From: an uncultured Pseudomonadota bacterium | GTDB lineage: Bacteria; Myxococcota_A; UBA9160; PR03 | Assembly (NCBI GenBank): GCA_900696485.1 | Contig: CAADGG010000106.1 | Span: forward strand, 1-35,088 | Length of the DNA stretch: 35,088 bases | Direction: 5' to 3' | Part shown: positions 14,220 through 21,352 of the stretch, one piece after another | How positions within the stretch are numbered: the first letter of the stretch is position 1 | How the letters are laid out: every line of letters begins with the position of its first letter | Program-made: the position numbers and the translations under genes | The notes under the pieces: generated by a model | The model's input: the letters and a program-made list of their open reading frames with translations, nothing else | Told to the model about the DNA's origin: nothing | Databases searched by the model: none

Positions 14220-15218
14220 TTGGCCACCGTCTACAGCCATTCGCGTCTGTCGAGCTACGAGAACTGTCCCCGGCAGTTCCACTATCGCTACATCGAGAAA
14301 CGTCCGGTCGAGACCGAGTCGATCGAGGCGTTCGTCGGCAAGCGCGTGCACGAAGTGCTCGAGCGCCTGCACCAGTTCGTCGATCGCGGCCAGGTTCCGT
14401 CGCTCGGCAAGGTGGTGGCGCGTTTTCGTGCGGACTGGGAGCGACACTTCGATGCCTCGCGCGTCCTCACCGTGCGCGCGGAGAACCCCCCGGCCTCGTA
14501 TCTCGAACTCGGCACGCGCTGCCTGTCGAACTACTACCGGCGCCACTATCCGTTCGATCACGGGGAGACCCTCAGCATCGAGGCCCGCGTCGCGTTTCCG
14601 CTCGATCCAGCGGGTCGCTACAGGATCCAGGGCTTCGTGGACCGGATCGTCCGCGCGCCGGACGGGGCGGTGGAGATCCACGACTACAAGACCGGCCGCT
14701 GGGTTCCCTCGCAGGCGAAGCTCGATAGCGACCGGCAGCTCGCGCTGTACCAGCTGGGTTTCGAGGCCCGGCATGGCCGCGACGCGTCGGTGAGGCTGGT
14801 CTGGCACTTCCTGCAGCGCGATCAGGTGCGCGTCTCGACCCGGACTCGCGAGCAGCTGGACACCCTGTGCGGCCAGACCATCGCGCTGATCGACCGCATC
14901 GAAGCCGAGCGCGAGTTCGCCCCGAAGCCGAGCGCGCTGTGCAGCTGGTGTGAGCACAACGACGTGTGCCCGGCGATGGCGACGACGACCGCCGCGGCGA
15001 AGGCGGGGGCCGCCCCTGTGCCGGCGCCGTCCGCAGCCCTCACGACGGCGACGGCGCCCGTACCACCGGCAGCGACGCGGACGCCGGCATCGACATCGAC
15101 ATCGACATCGTCGCCAGCGCGGGCGCCCGCCCGCGAGCTCGTTCGCAATCCGCGCCCGGGGCCGGCGACCGGCAGCGCCGAAGCGCCGCCGGTCGAGTCC
15201 CAACTGCGGCTGCTCTGA
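14220..15218 (+). CDS. RecB/Cas4-like PD-(D/E)xK nuclease with four-cysteine cluster
   Basis: This 332-residue stand-alone nuclease has SSYENCPRQFHYRYI (Cys16), GKRVHEVLERLH (conserved His), IQGFVDRIV (catalytic Asp) and VEIHDYKTGRW (D-x-K core). ALCSWCEHNDVCPA (Cys241, Cys244, Cys250) follows. The one-plus-three cysteine pattern is that of Fe-S-bound AddB, Cas4 and RecB-family nucleases, so a [4Fe-4S] cluster is likely. About 80 C-terminal residues are Ala/Pro/Thr/Ser-rich and probably disordered. The start is TTG 14220, after AAGGA with a 4-nt gap; family homology begins at MATVYSHSRLSSYENC. No cas genes or AddA/RecC partners are nearby, so its DNA-repair role is inferred from fold only. 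Confidence 0.85.
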   Translation: MATVYSHSRLSSYENCPRQFHYRYIEKRPVETESIEAFVGKRVHEVLERLHQFVDRGQVPSLGKVVARFRADWERHFDASRVLTVRAENPPASYLELGTRCLSNYYRRHYPFDHGETLSIEARVAFPLDPAGRYRIQGFVDRIVRAPDGAVEIHDYKTGRWVPSQAKLDSDRQLALYQLGFEARHGRDASVRLVWHFLQRDQVRVSTRTREQLDTLCGQTIALIDRIEAEREFAPKPSALCSWCEHNDVCPAMATTTAAAKAGAAPVPAPSAALTTATAPVPPAATRTPASTSTSTSSPARAPARELVRNPRPGPATGSAEAPPVESQLRLL

Positions 15219-15277
15219 CGCCACCTTCGGCGTTCCTGCGGCCCGAACGATCGTGTCGCGCACGAGAGCAGCTTCGC

Positions 15278-15283
15278 TAGCCT
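15278..15283 (+). promoter_or_regulatory. TAGCCT -10-like hexamer just before gloB
   Basis: TAGCCT ends only seven bases before the gloB ATG at 15291. If used as a -10 box, transcription would begin at or next to the start codon and give a leaderless mRNA. No Shine-Dalgarno sequence is visible before this ATG, which fits. Confidence 0.4.
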
Positions 15284-15290
15284 GCTGGCC

Positions 15291-16052
15291 ATGACGCTGC
15301 GCATCGAACGCATCCCGACGCTCTCGGACAATTACACCTATCTGTTGATCTGTGGGGAAACCGGCGAGGCGGCCATCGTCGATGCGCCCGAAGCCGAACC
15401 GGTGATCCGGCGCGTCGACGCCAGCGGCGCCCGGGTGACGAAGATCCTTTCGACGCACCATCACCCGGACCACACGATGGCGAACCCGGAGCTCGCGAAG
15501 CGCTACTGCGTCCCGGTCTATGGGCACGTCTCGGATCGCGAGCGCCTGGCCGGTTTCAGCGATGGGCTCGAGGAAGGCGATTCCGTCACCGTGGGACGTC
15601 ACCTGGCCCGTGTGCTGTTCATTCCGGGCCATACGCGCGGTCACATCGCCTATGTGTTCGAGCAGGACGGCGCGTTGTTCAGCGGCGACACGATGTTCGC
15701 CGGCGGCTGCGGACGACTGTTCGAGGGCACACCGGAGATGATGTTCGCGGCCTTCCAGAAGCTCGCGGCGCTGCCGGACGATACCCGGGTGTATTGCGGA
15801 CACGAGTACACCGAATCGAACCTGGTCTTCGCCGCCCACATCGAGCCGGACCACGTCGCGATCCGCGACCGGCTGGCGCGGGTGCGCGCCAAGCGCGCAC
15901 ACCGGGCCGCGGACTGGCACGACGCGACCCCCGAGGAGATGACGGTGCCGTCGACGCTGGCCGAGGAGCACGCGACGAACCCGTTCCTGCGCGCCGCCGA
16001 CGCCGCCGAGTTCGGCCGGCGGCGCGCGCTGAAGGACTCGTTCCGGGGCTGA
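15291..16052 (+). CDS. gloB: Hydroxyacylglutathione hydrolase (glyoxalase II)
   Basis: This 253-residue metallo-beta-lactamase-fold enzyme should hydrolyse S-lactoylglutathione to lactate and glutathione. Metal motif STHHHPDHTMA (HxHxDH), FIPGHTRGHIAYVF, LFSGDTMFAGGCGRLFEGTP and YCGHEYTESNLVFAAHIEP are in the usual order. The C-terminal substrate-binding domain ends with ATNPFLRAADAAEF. Length and the CGRLFEG/GHEYT pair separate it from the shorter MBL protein at 21353. The ATG at 15291 is where homology begins (MTLRIERIPTLSDNYTYLL). A thioesterase gene begins five bases after its stop. Confidence 0.92.
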   Translation: MTLRIERIPTLSDNYTYLLICGETGEAAIVDAPEAEPVIRRVDASGARVTKILSTHHHPDHTMANPELAKRYCVPVYGHVSDRERLAGFSDGLEEGDSVTVGRHLARVLFIPGHTRGHIAYVFEQDGALFSGDTMFAGGCGRLFEGTPEMMFAAFQKLAALPDDTRVYCGHEYTESNLVFAAHIEPDHVAIRDRLARVRAKRAHRAADWHDATPEEMTVPSTLAEEHATNPFLRAADAAEFGRRRALKDSFRG

Positions 16053-16056
16053 GCAG

Positions 16057-16512
16057 GTGGCACGACCCGACGCGAGCGCGCCCGTTCTCGCCGCCCGCTC
16101 GACGTGTATGCATCGCGTCGCGTTCTACGAAACCGACGCGATGGGCATCGTGCACCATTCCAACTACGTGCGTTTCTTCGAACGAGCCCGGGTGGTCTGG
16201 ATGGACGAGCACGATCGTCCGTATCGCGAGTACGCCGCGGAAGGGCTGCATTTCGCGACGACGGCGCTCGAACTCCACTACCGCCGCAGCGCCCGCTTCG
16301 ACGACATCCTGGCGATCACGACGTGGATGGAGTGGGTGAAGCGCGCTTCGTTGCGGATGGCCTACGCAATCCACCGCGACGACGAACTCGTCGCGTATGG
16401 CGCCAGCACCCACGCCATGGTCGATCTCGACGGCCGCCCGCGCGGCATCCCGCCGGCGCGCCGCACGGCGCTGCAAGCGACGCTGACCGCGAACTCGGCG
16501 GCGCCGGGCTGA
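16057..16512 (+). CDS. YbgC-like acyl-CoA thioesterase (4HBT hot-dog fold)
   Basis: This 151-residue protein has the 4-hydroxybenzoyl-CoA-thioesterase-type signature FYETDAMGIVHHSNYVRFFE, with the catalytic Asp of the ETDAMG loop and the following helix. FHIAT-type core strands follow (FATTALELHYRRSARFDDIL), and VAYGASTHAMVDLDGRP is the strand pair before the C-terminus. It should cleave acyl-CoA thioesters in the cytosol; the acyl chain is not predictable. The start is GTG 16057, five bases downstream of the gloB stop and preceded by GAGCAG, so the two form an operon. Confidence 0.85.
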   Translation: MARPDASAPVLAARSTCMHRVAFYETDAMGIVHHSNYVRFFERARVVWMDEHDRPYREYAAEGLHFATTALELHYRRSARFDDILAITTWMEWVKRASLRMAYAIHRDDELVAYGASTHAMVDLDGRPRGIPPARRTALQATLTANSAAPG

Positions 16513-16551
16513 GCGGCAGCGGGCCGCGTGTCGCCAGACCGGTGCAACCCG

Positions 16552-17022
16552 TCAGCTGTGCAGCCGCAGCGCGCGCGGGAGGAGTCGGCGCACCAGGCCG
16601 CGCACGCGCTGCTCCGCCCAGTTGCTGGCACGCTGGATCGCATCGAGCGCATCGCCCTGCCCGGACCAGTGCGAACGCACGACGTCCGGGTGGACGTAGT
16701 TGAGCAGCCGCGACAGTGTGGCTCCGACGATGAACAGGTCGTCGACGAGTCCGAGCGGACCGAACAGACCCTCTGGGATCAAGTCGATCGGCGACAGCAC
16801 GTAGCCGATGCCGAGCAGCGCGATCACCTTGCCGCCCGGCGGCACCCGCGGATCGCGCAGCAGACGAAACAGCAACGCGGTCAGATCCGGCAGCAGCAGC
16901 AGGCCGTCGCGGATGCCGGAGCGCTCGCCGCCCGGCCGCGGCGCCACGACGGCGGCGCGCAGGCGATCATAGAGACGTCGCTCGCGCGGACTGAGATCGA
17001 TCGTCACGCTGCCGTCGCTCAT
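16552..17022 (-). CDS. DUF1232 (YkvA-type) membrane-associated protein
   Basis: This 156-residue protein contains the DUF1232 signature in VPPGGKVIALLGIGYVLSPI followed by DLIPEGLFGPLGLVDDLFIV, a hydrophobic block with the SPIDLIPE motif. Both ends are Arg-rich and amphipathic. The family is widespread, usually membrane-linked, and has no defined biochemical role. The ATG at 17022 begins MSDGSVTIDLSPRE. Only 39 bp separate its stop from the convergent thioesterase gene. Confidence 0.75.
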   Translation of the reverse strand: MSDGSVTIDLSPRERRLYDRLRAAVVAPRPGGERSGIRDGLLLLPDLTALLFRLLRDPRVPPGGKVIALLGIGYVLSPIDLIPEGLFGPLGLVDDLFIVGATLSRLLNYVHPDVVRSHWSGQGDALDAIQRASNWAEQRVRGLVRRLLPRALRLHS

Positions 17023-17170
17023 CTTGCGATCGCCTTTCCGCCGTCCGCGCAGATCTCGTTGCGGACGCACCCACCCGCCCCGAGCGGGCTCAACCGAGAC
17101 GAACCCGCTCGGCCCCCTCGACTGGTTGCCAAGACTGCCTCACTCGGCGGACCCGGTCGACGGTCCCGGG

Positions 17171-17220
17171 CGACGGTCTTGCTCGATGGTCTTGCTCGAT
17201 GGTCTTGCTCGACGGTCTGG
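17171..17220. repeat. Tandem 13-bp repeat, just under four copies
   Basis: Units CGACGGTCTTGCT, CGATGGTCTTGCT (twice) and a truncated CGACGGTCTGG follow each other in the 205-bp spacer between the DUF1232 gene and the degenerate phosphatase gene. The repeat ends a few bases before the latter's stop codon. Thirteen base pairs is not a coding multiple, which fits a non-coding tract. Confidence 0.8.
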
Positions 17221-17227
17221 ACCTGGG

Positions 17228-18592
17228 TCACTCCGAACTTCCTCGAGACCGGAGCACTCCGACGAGCGCGAGTCCGTCGGCGTCGGGAAGCCCGACTCCG
17301 AGCAGACCCGCCAGCGTCGGCGCCACGTCGATCTGTCGCATCTCCGGAACGCGCAGGCCAGACCGCAGGCCCGCTCCGAAGGCCACGAGCCCGGTGGCCA
17401 TGCGCTGCTCGCCTGGAGCGTAGCCACCGGCCGCACGCCGTGTCGCCGGAGCGAACAGCGACGTGTCGAAGCCATCGTCGAACACCCAGCCCGGCGCCGC
17501 GTCGAGTCCGAACCAGGCCTCCGGGTCGGCGCCGCGCGCCAGCAGCTCCTGGGCCGAGACCACCCGGAAGGCGCCGCTCCTGCGCGCGGACTCGTCGAGC
17601 GCGCGGCGCGCGAGCAGGGCATCCTCGGCATCGCGCGCGTAGACGAAGGCCGTGCCGCCGTTCGAGCGCGCCAGCGCGCGCCAGCTGACCACCCGGCGCC
17701 CGCGCTCGAGCGTCACGAGGCCCACGTCGGCGAGGCGCGCGTTCGGCAGGATCGCCGTGTGAACCGGCAGCGCGCCGTGGTCGCCGGTCACGACGATCGC
17801 CGTGCTCTCGAGCCGGGCGGCCTGGCGCAGGCAGCCGACGAGGCGAGCGACCTGCGCGTCGGCCCCGGCGATCGAACGCTGCGCGGCGACGGAGCCAGGC
17901 GCGGCGCTGGCCCGTGCGATGTCGGCCTGGGAAAGCCGCAACAGCAGCAGCCGCGGCGGATCCGGGCCGATCAGCAGCGTGCAGGCGGCCGCGGCGATCG
18001 CGGTGTCGCGGGCCGGTCCCGGCGCCGCCGCGGCGGGATCGGTGACCGCAGCCGGCAAGGGCTGTGCGATCGCCGTTCCGGCGGTCGCCGGCCAGTCGAA
18101 GCTGGCGACGGCGCCGCCAGCCGCAGCGACCGCCTGCCACAGCGTGCCGCCCTGGACGGCGCTGGCCGGTACGGGGCCCGGCGCTCCGAGACCGCGCTCT
18201 CCGATCGACTGCGACTGCCATACCCCGTGCCGGACCGGTCCCCGGCCGGTGACGAGCGACACCAGGGCCGGAAGCGAGAGCGGCGGGAACACCGGCAGCA
18301 GCGCCTCGACGGCCAGACCGGCCTCGGCGAGGACGGCGAGCTGGGGCGCCGTCGCGCGCACGCCGGGTGCCGGCAGGAAGTCCGCCGCCACGAGACCCGG
18401 GATCGCAATCAACACCACGTGCTCGGGTTGTCTCAAAAGTGTGTCGGCGGCCGGGAGCCCGGCGGCCGGCACGACGGGCCCCGAGACCGCGGGCCCGCGT
18501 CCGCTCGCACACGCCGCCAGCAGCGCCGCCGCGACGACGCCCGTGAGGCCGCGTCGCAGCGGCCGCGAAACGCCGTCAGCGAAAGACGCCAT
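17228..18592 (-). CDS. Alkaline-phosphatase-superfamily lipoprotein, probably degenerate
   Basis: This 454-residue protein starts with a lipoprotein signal (GVVAAALLAACASG, lipobox Cys28), so it should be membrane-anchored outside the cytoplasm. The body follows the nucleotide pyrophosphatase/phosphodiesterase fold: PLSLPALVSLVTGRGPVRHG, IVVTGDHGALP, and RQIDVAPTLAGLLGVGLPDA at the end. Several expected metal ligands appear lost. The first strand reads AIPGLVAADF instead of a D-G motif, and the usual PDxxGHxxGP reads QADIARASAAPGS without His. The nucleophile position may be Ser. It could be a non-catalytic relative. ATG 18592 follows GGGAG and overlaps the upstream acyltransferase gene by 17 bp, showing co-transcription. 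Confidence 0.75.
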   Translation of the reverse strand: MASFADGVSRPLRRGLTGVVAAALLAACASGRGPAVSGPVVPAAGLPAADTLLRQPEHVVLIAIPGLVAADFLPAPGVRATAPQLAVLAEAGLAVEALLPVFPPLSLPALVSLVTGRGPVRHGVWQSQSIGERGLGAPGPVPASAVQGGTLWQAVAAAGGAVASFDWPATAGTAIAQPLPAAVTDPAAAAPGPARDTAIAAAACTLLIGPDPPRLLLLRLSQADIARASAAPGSVAAQRSIAGADAQVARLVGCLRQAARLESTAIVVTGDHGALPVHTAILPNARLADVGLVTLERGRRVVSWRALARSNGGTAFVYARDAEDALLARRALDESARRSGAFRVVSAQELLARGADPEAWFGLDAAPGWVFDDGFDTSLFAPATRRAAGGYAPGEQRMATGLVAFGAGLRSGLRVPEMRQIDVAPTLAGLLGVGLPDADGLALVGVLRSRGSSE

Positions 18593-19463
18593 GCCGCTCC
18601 CGCAGCCCGCGCGCACACAGCGCCGAAATCGCTTCGCGCACGCGATCCACCTTCTCCTGGATCACGGCATCCTCGTCGCCCGGCGCCCCGTCGAAGTGCA
18701 TCGGCTCCCCGAAATAGATCCGGTACTTGACCGGCAGCGGCAGCAGGCCGAGCGGACCGAGCCACGGAAACGTGAGCGTCACCGGAAACGCCGGCATGCC
18801 GAGCGCGCCCGCGAGCCCGCGCAGATTGGCGAGGCCCGGCTGCTGCTCCTCGGAGCCGACGATCCCGATCGGAACCACCGGCACCTGGGCCTCGAGCGCC
18901 AGGCGCAGGAAGCCGAGCCCGAAGCGCTGGAGCCGATAGCGCTCCTGGTAGAGCTTGTTCATGCCGCGCACGCCCTCCGGGAAGACCATCACGGCCTCGC
19001 CGGCATCGAGCATCTCGCGGCACGTCTCGGGGGTCCCCGCCACGGCGCCGCCGCGCGCCGCGATCTCGCTGACGAAGGGCAGCTGCGGCACCCAGTACTC
19101 GGCCATGCCCCGCACGATGCGCGGCGGCTCGGCCTCGAGCAGCACCGCCGTCGCGACCATCGCGGCATCGAACGGAAGCTGGCCGGCATGGTTGGCGACC
19201 AGCAGCACGCCGCCCGGCGGGATCCCCTCGATCCCGTGTGTCTCGACCCGAAACCAGTAGCGGTACAACAGCAGGGCCGGCAGGATGCCCTGGCGCACCG
19301 TCGCGGGATGCAGACCCCACGGGTCGTAGCCGAACTCGTTGAGCCGCGTGGGGATCTTGCGGATGCGATCATCGAGTTCCGCGAGCAGATCGCGTGTCGA
19401 GAGCGGGATCAGCGCGCCCCCGAGATCGGCGAGTGCGCGCTGCCAGCCGGATCTGCGGCTCAT
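18576..19463 (-). CDS. PlsC-like lysophospholipid acyltransferase, copy A
   Basis: This 295-residue protein belongs to the glycerophospholipid acyltransferase fold. The catalytic motif is VANHAGQLPFDA (His92, Asp99). This is H-x6-D rather than the common H-x4-D, a spacing shared with copy B at 25354. VFPEGVRGMNKLYQERYRLQ is the FPEG substrate-binding motif, and VPVVPIGIVGSEEQQP plus FPWLGPLGLLPLPVKYRIYF form the C-terminal strands. It should acylate a lipid at the inner membrane; donor and acceptor are unknown. ATG 19463 was preferred over 19469 because GAGGGG then lies at a suitable distance. It follows an atypical SDR gene by 46 bp and precedes the phosphatase-fold lipoprotein. Confidence 0.85.
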   Translation of the reverse strand: MSRRSGWQRALADLGGALIPLSTRDLLAELDDRIRKIPTRLNEFGYDPWGLHPATVRQGILPALLLYRYWFRVETHGIEGIPPGGVLLVANHAGQLPFDAAMVATAVLLEAEPPRIVRGMAEYWVPQLPFVSEIAARGGAVAGTPETCREMLDAGEAVMVFPEGVRGMNKLYQERYRLQRFGLGFLRLALEAQVPVVPIGIVGSEEQQPGLANLRGLAGALGMPAFPVTLTFPWLGPLGLLPLPVKYRIYFGEPMHFDGAPGDEDAVIQEKVDRVREAISALCARGLRERHGVFR

Positions 19464-19509
19464 CGTCATCCCCTCGACGGCGCCCGCGAGCAACACCGCG
19501 ACACTGCCA

Positions 19510-20427
19510 TCACCGCCGGACGCTTTGGAAGATCTCTTCGAGTCCGAAGAGCGGCCGGAAGCCGGTCGCCTCGACGAAGCGCTTGCCGGACAGCGTGACC
19601 GGGAACTTCACGTAGTCCAAGGCACCCGATGGATAGGGCACGAGGCCCCATGCGAACAGCCGGTCCAGCATCGGGCGGAGCAGCGGCTCCGGCACCGGCC
19701 AGGCCGTGCCGCCGCTCTCCCGGATGGCCACCGACAGCGGCGCGGCACCCGGGCCGACGACGTTGAACACGCCCTGCAACCCGTGTTCGAGCGCCAGCGC
19801 GATCGCCTCCGAGATGTCCTCCTCGTGGATGAACTGCATCATCGGGTCGAAGCCCATGACGGTCGGAATCCGCCGCTGGCGCAGATACTCGCCGATCATC
19901 GAGTGGACGTAGTAGCCGAGCACGTTGACCGGGCGGAGGACCGCGGTGCGGATCTGGGGGTATTTCCAGATGAACGCCGACGCGAGGGTGTCGACCTCGA
20001 CCAGGTCGCGGATCTCCGGGTAGGAGCGACTTGCGCCGAGCGGCGCATCCTCGTCCATGTAGAACGGGTTCTCGGGGAAGGCCCCGTAGACGTAGCTGCT
20101 CGACATCACGACGAGCTTCTGGACCCCGTAGTGGACGCAGTGGTCGAGCAGCTGCTTGGTGCCACGGACGTTCACCTCGTGGCGGACCCGGTCCGGCAGC
20201 CGGAAGTGCCGGACGAAGCCCATGTGGACGACGGCGGTCGGCTGCTCGGTGCGGAGCACGTCCTCGAACTTGCGTTTGCGCAGGTCGACATCGTGGACGA
20301 CGACGCCCTTCGGCCGACCCTCCCAGGGCATCCGGTCCGCTCCGCAGACCTCCCAGGCCTCGAGCAGACGCCGCGCCAGGAGTCGTCCCTGACCGCCGGA
20401 GATGCCTGTAATCAGGACTTTTTCCAT
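19510..20427 (-). CDS. Atypical extended SDR / NAD-dependent epimerase-like protein, copy A
   Basis: This 305-residue Rossmann protein begins MEKVLITGISGGQGRLLARR with an intact glycine-rich NAD(P) loop. It continues through AVVHMGFVRHF, NVRGTKQLLDHCVHYGVQKL and VVMSSSYVYG, as in extended short-chain dehydrogenases. The expected YxxxK pair is not evident: the region reads SRSYPEIRDLVEVD, with Leu where the lysine would align. Catalysis is therefore doubtful, and a binding or regulatory role is possible. ATG 20427 follows CGGAG by 6 nt; TAGCGT at 20453-20458 on the minus strand may be its -10 box. It heads an operon with acyltransferase copy A; an equivalent pair occurs at 25354-27581. Confidence 0.8.
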   Translation of the reverse strand: MEKVLITGISGGQGRLLARRLLEAWEVCGADRMPWEGRPKGVVVHDVDLRKRKFEDVLRTEQPTAVVHMGFVRHFRLPDRVRHEVNVRGTKQLLDHCVHYGVQKLVVMSSSYVYGAFPENPFYMDEDAPLGASRSYPEIRDLVEVDTLASAFIWKYPQIRTAVLRPVNVLGYYVHSMIGEYLRQRRIPTVMGFDPMMQFIHEEDISEAIALALEHGLQGVFNVVGPGAAPLSVAIRESGGTAWPVPEPLLRPMLDRLFAWGLVPYPSGALDYVKFPVTLSGKRFVEATGFRPLFGLEEIFQSVRR

Positions 20428-20504
20428 TGCTGCTCCGGGCGGTTGCGAGAAGACGCTAACCCTCGGGTTCGGGCCCGGCCAGACCCATTCTGCGGCCGGC
20501 GTGG

Positions 20505-20510
20505 TATAAC
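20505..20510 (+). promoter_or_regulatory. TATAAC -10-like box before the hydrolase gene
   Basis: TATAAC lies 27 bp before the chosen GTG at 20538. Transcription would start just downstream, after which GGAGGGAG gives a strong ribosome site. This argues against the ATG at 20511, which abuts the box. No clear -35 was seen at 16-18 bp. Confidence 0.45.
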
Positions 20511-20537
20511 ATGGTTCGCCCCGGAGGGAGTCTGCCC

Positions 20538-21251
20538 GTGGAGCCGACCGCACGCTACGAGGACGTCGAGATCCCGCTCGAGGAGCCCCAGCACGGCCTC
20601 ACGGCGGTCTCCGGCGTGCTCGGCGTGCCGGAGTGGTGGCCGACCGGTGCGCGGATCGGCGTCGTCATCGCCCACGCTGGCGGGCGCGACCAGAACGACC
20701 CGGTCGTCGCGGGTCTGCACCGCGGCCTCACGGAACGCAAGATCCTGGCGCTGCGCTTCAACTTTCCGTTCGCCGAAGCCAAGCGGCCGCGACCGGACCC
20801 GGTCGCCGTCCTCGAGCGGACGTTCCGCGCCGCCGTCACGGTCCTCGGACGCGACGCGACGGCCGCGCCGGCGCACCTCTTCATCGGCGGCATCGGCCTC
20901 GGTGCGCAGGTGGCCGCGCAGGCGGCGGCGCGGCTGCGCGCAAGCGGCGTCTTCCTGATCGGCTACCCGCTCCACACGCGCGACCGGCCGAACCAGAACG
21001 TGAAGGCCGACCCGCTCTATCGGCTGGTCTCGCCGTTGCTCTTCCTCCAGGGCTCGCGAGACCGCTACTGCAACCTCGACGCGCTGCGCAGCACCCTGAC
21101 GCGCGTCGGGACCGTCAAGGCGCTGCACGTCGTCGAGCATGCCGACGGCCACATGGCCGCCCCGAAGCGCTCCGGCCGCACGCAGGACGAGATCACGCAG
21201 GAACTGCTCGGCGCTCTCGACGCATGGTTCCAGCAGGTCGTCCAGTCTTGA
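20538..21251 (+). CDS. Alpha/beta-hydrolase-like protein (Tex30/KANL3 type) lacking the nucleophile serine
   Basis: This 237-residue protein resembles the short Tex30/KANL3-type alpha/beta hydrolases. Seen blocks are IGVVIAHAGGRDQNDPV, ILALRFNFPFAEAKRP, LFIGGIGLGAQVAAQAAA, VFLIGYPLHTRDRP, LLFLQGSRDRYCN and VVEHADGHM. In family members the nucleophile elbow reads G-x-S-x-G; here it is GGIGLGA, with Gly at the serine position. The later Asp (SRD) and His (ADGHM) remain. It is probably inactive as a serine hydrolase. The GTG at 20538 lies after GGAGGGAG with 8-nt spacing. It diverges from the SDR-acyltransferase operon and ends 8 bp before palindrome copy 4. Confidence 0.75.
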   Translation: MEPTARYEDVEIPLEEPQHGLTAVSGVLGVPEWWPTGARIGVVIAHAGGRDQNDPVVAGLHRGLTERKILALRFNFPFAEAKRPRPDPVAVLERTFRAAVTVLGRDATAAPAHLFIGGIGLGAQVAAQAAARLRASGVFLIGYPLHTRDRPNQNVKADPLYRLVSPLLFLQGSRDRYCNLDALRSTLTRVGTVKALHVVEHADGHMAAPKRSGRTQDEITQELLGALDAWFQQVVQS

Positions 21252-21259
21252 CCAACGAG

Positions 21260-21338
21260 TCAAGAAAGGGGTCGGGTTCGATCCGTCAACTTTTCCTTTG
21301 GAAAAGTTGACGGATCGAACCCGACCCCTTTCTTGACG
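21260..21338. repeat. Long palindrome family, copy 4
   Basis: Perfect 38-nt arms (21260-21297 and 21301-21338) flank the loop TTT. The variable inner segment is CGATC, answered by GATCG. It fills the 101-bp gap between two plus-strand genes. The ribosome site of the next gene (GGAGGAG, 21339-21345) begins at the very next base after the right arm. Confidence 0.95.
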
Positions 21339-21352
21339 GAGGAGCGTGTCCC

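Noticed and set aside
14100..15971. A 623-codon open frame on the minus strand
   Set aside because: It lies antisense to the RecB-like nuclease and gloB genes, is Arg/His/Val-rich and matches no family; a shadow frame caused by high GC.
20511..20537. ATG 20511 as start of the hydrolase-like gene
   Set aside because: It abuts the TATAAC box and has no ribosome site, while GTG 20538 follows GGAGGGAG.
4663..21338. The four palindromes as a dispersed CRISPR array
   Set aside because: Copies are kilobases apart, self-complementary throughout, with 3-nt loops and no spacers or cas genes.
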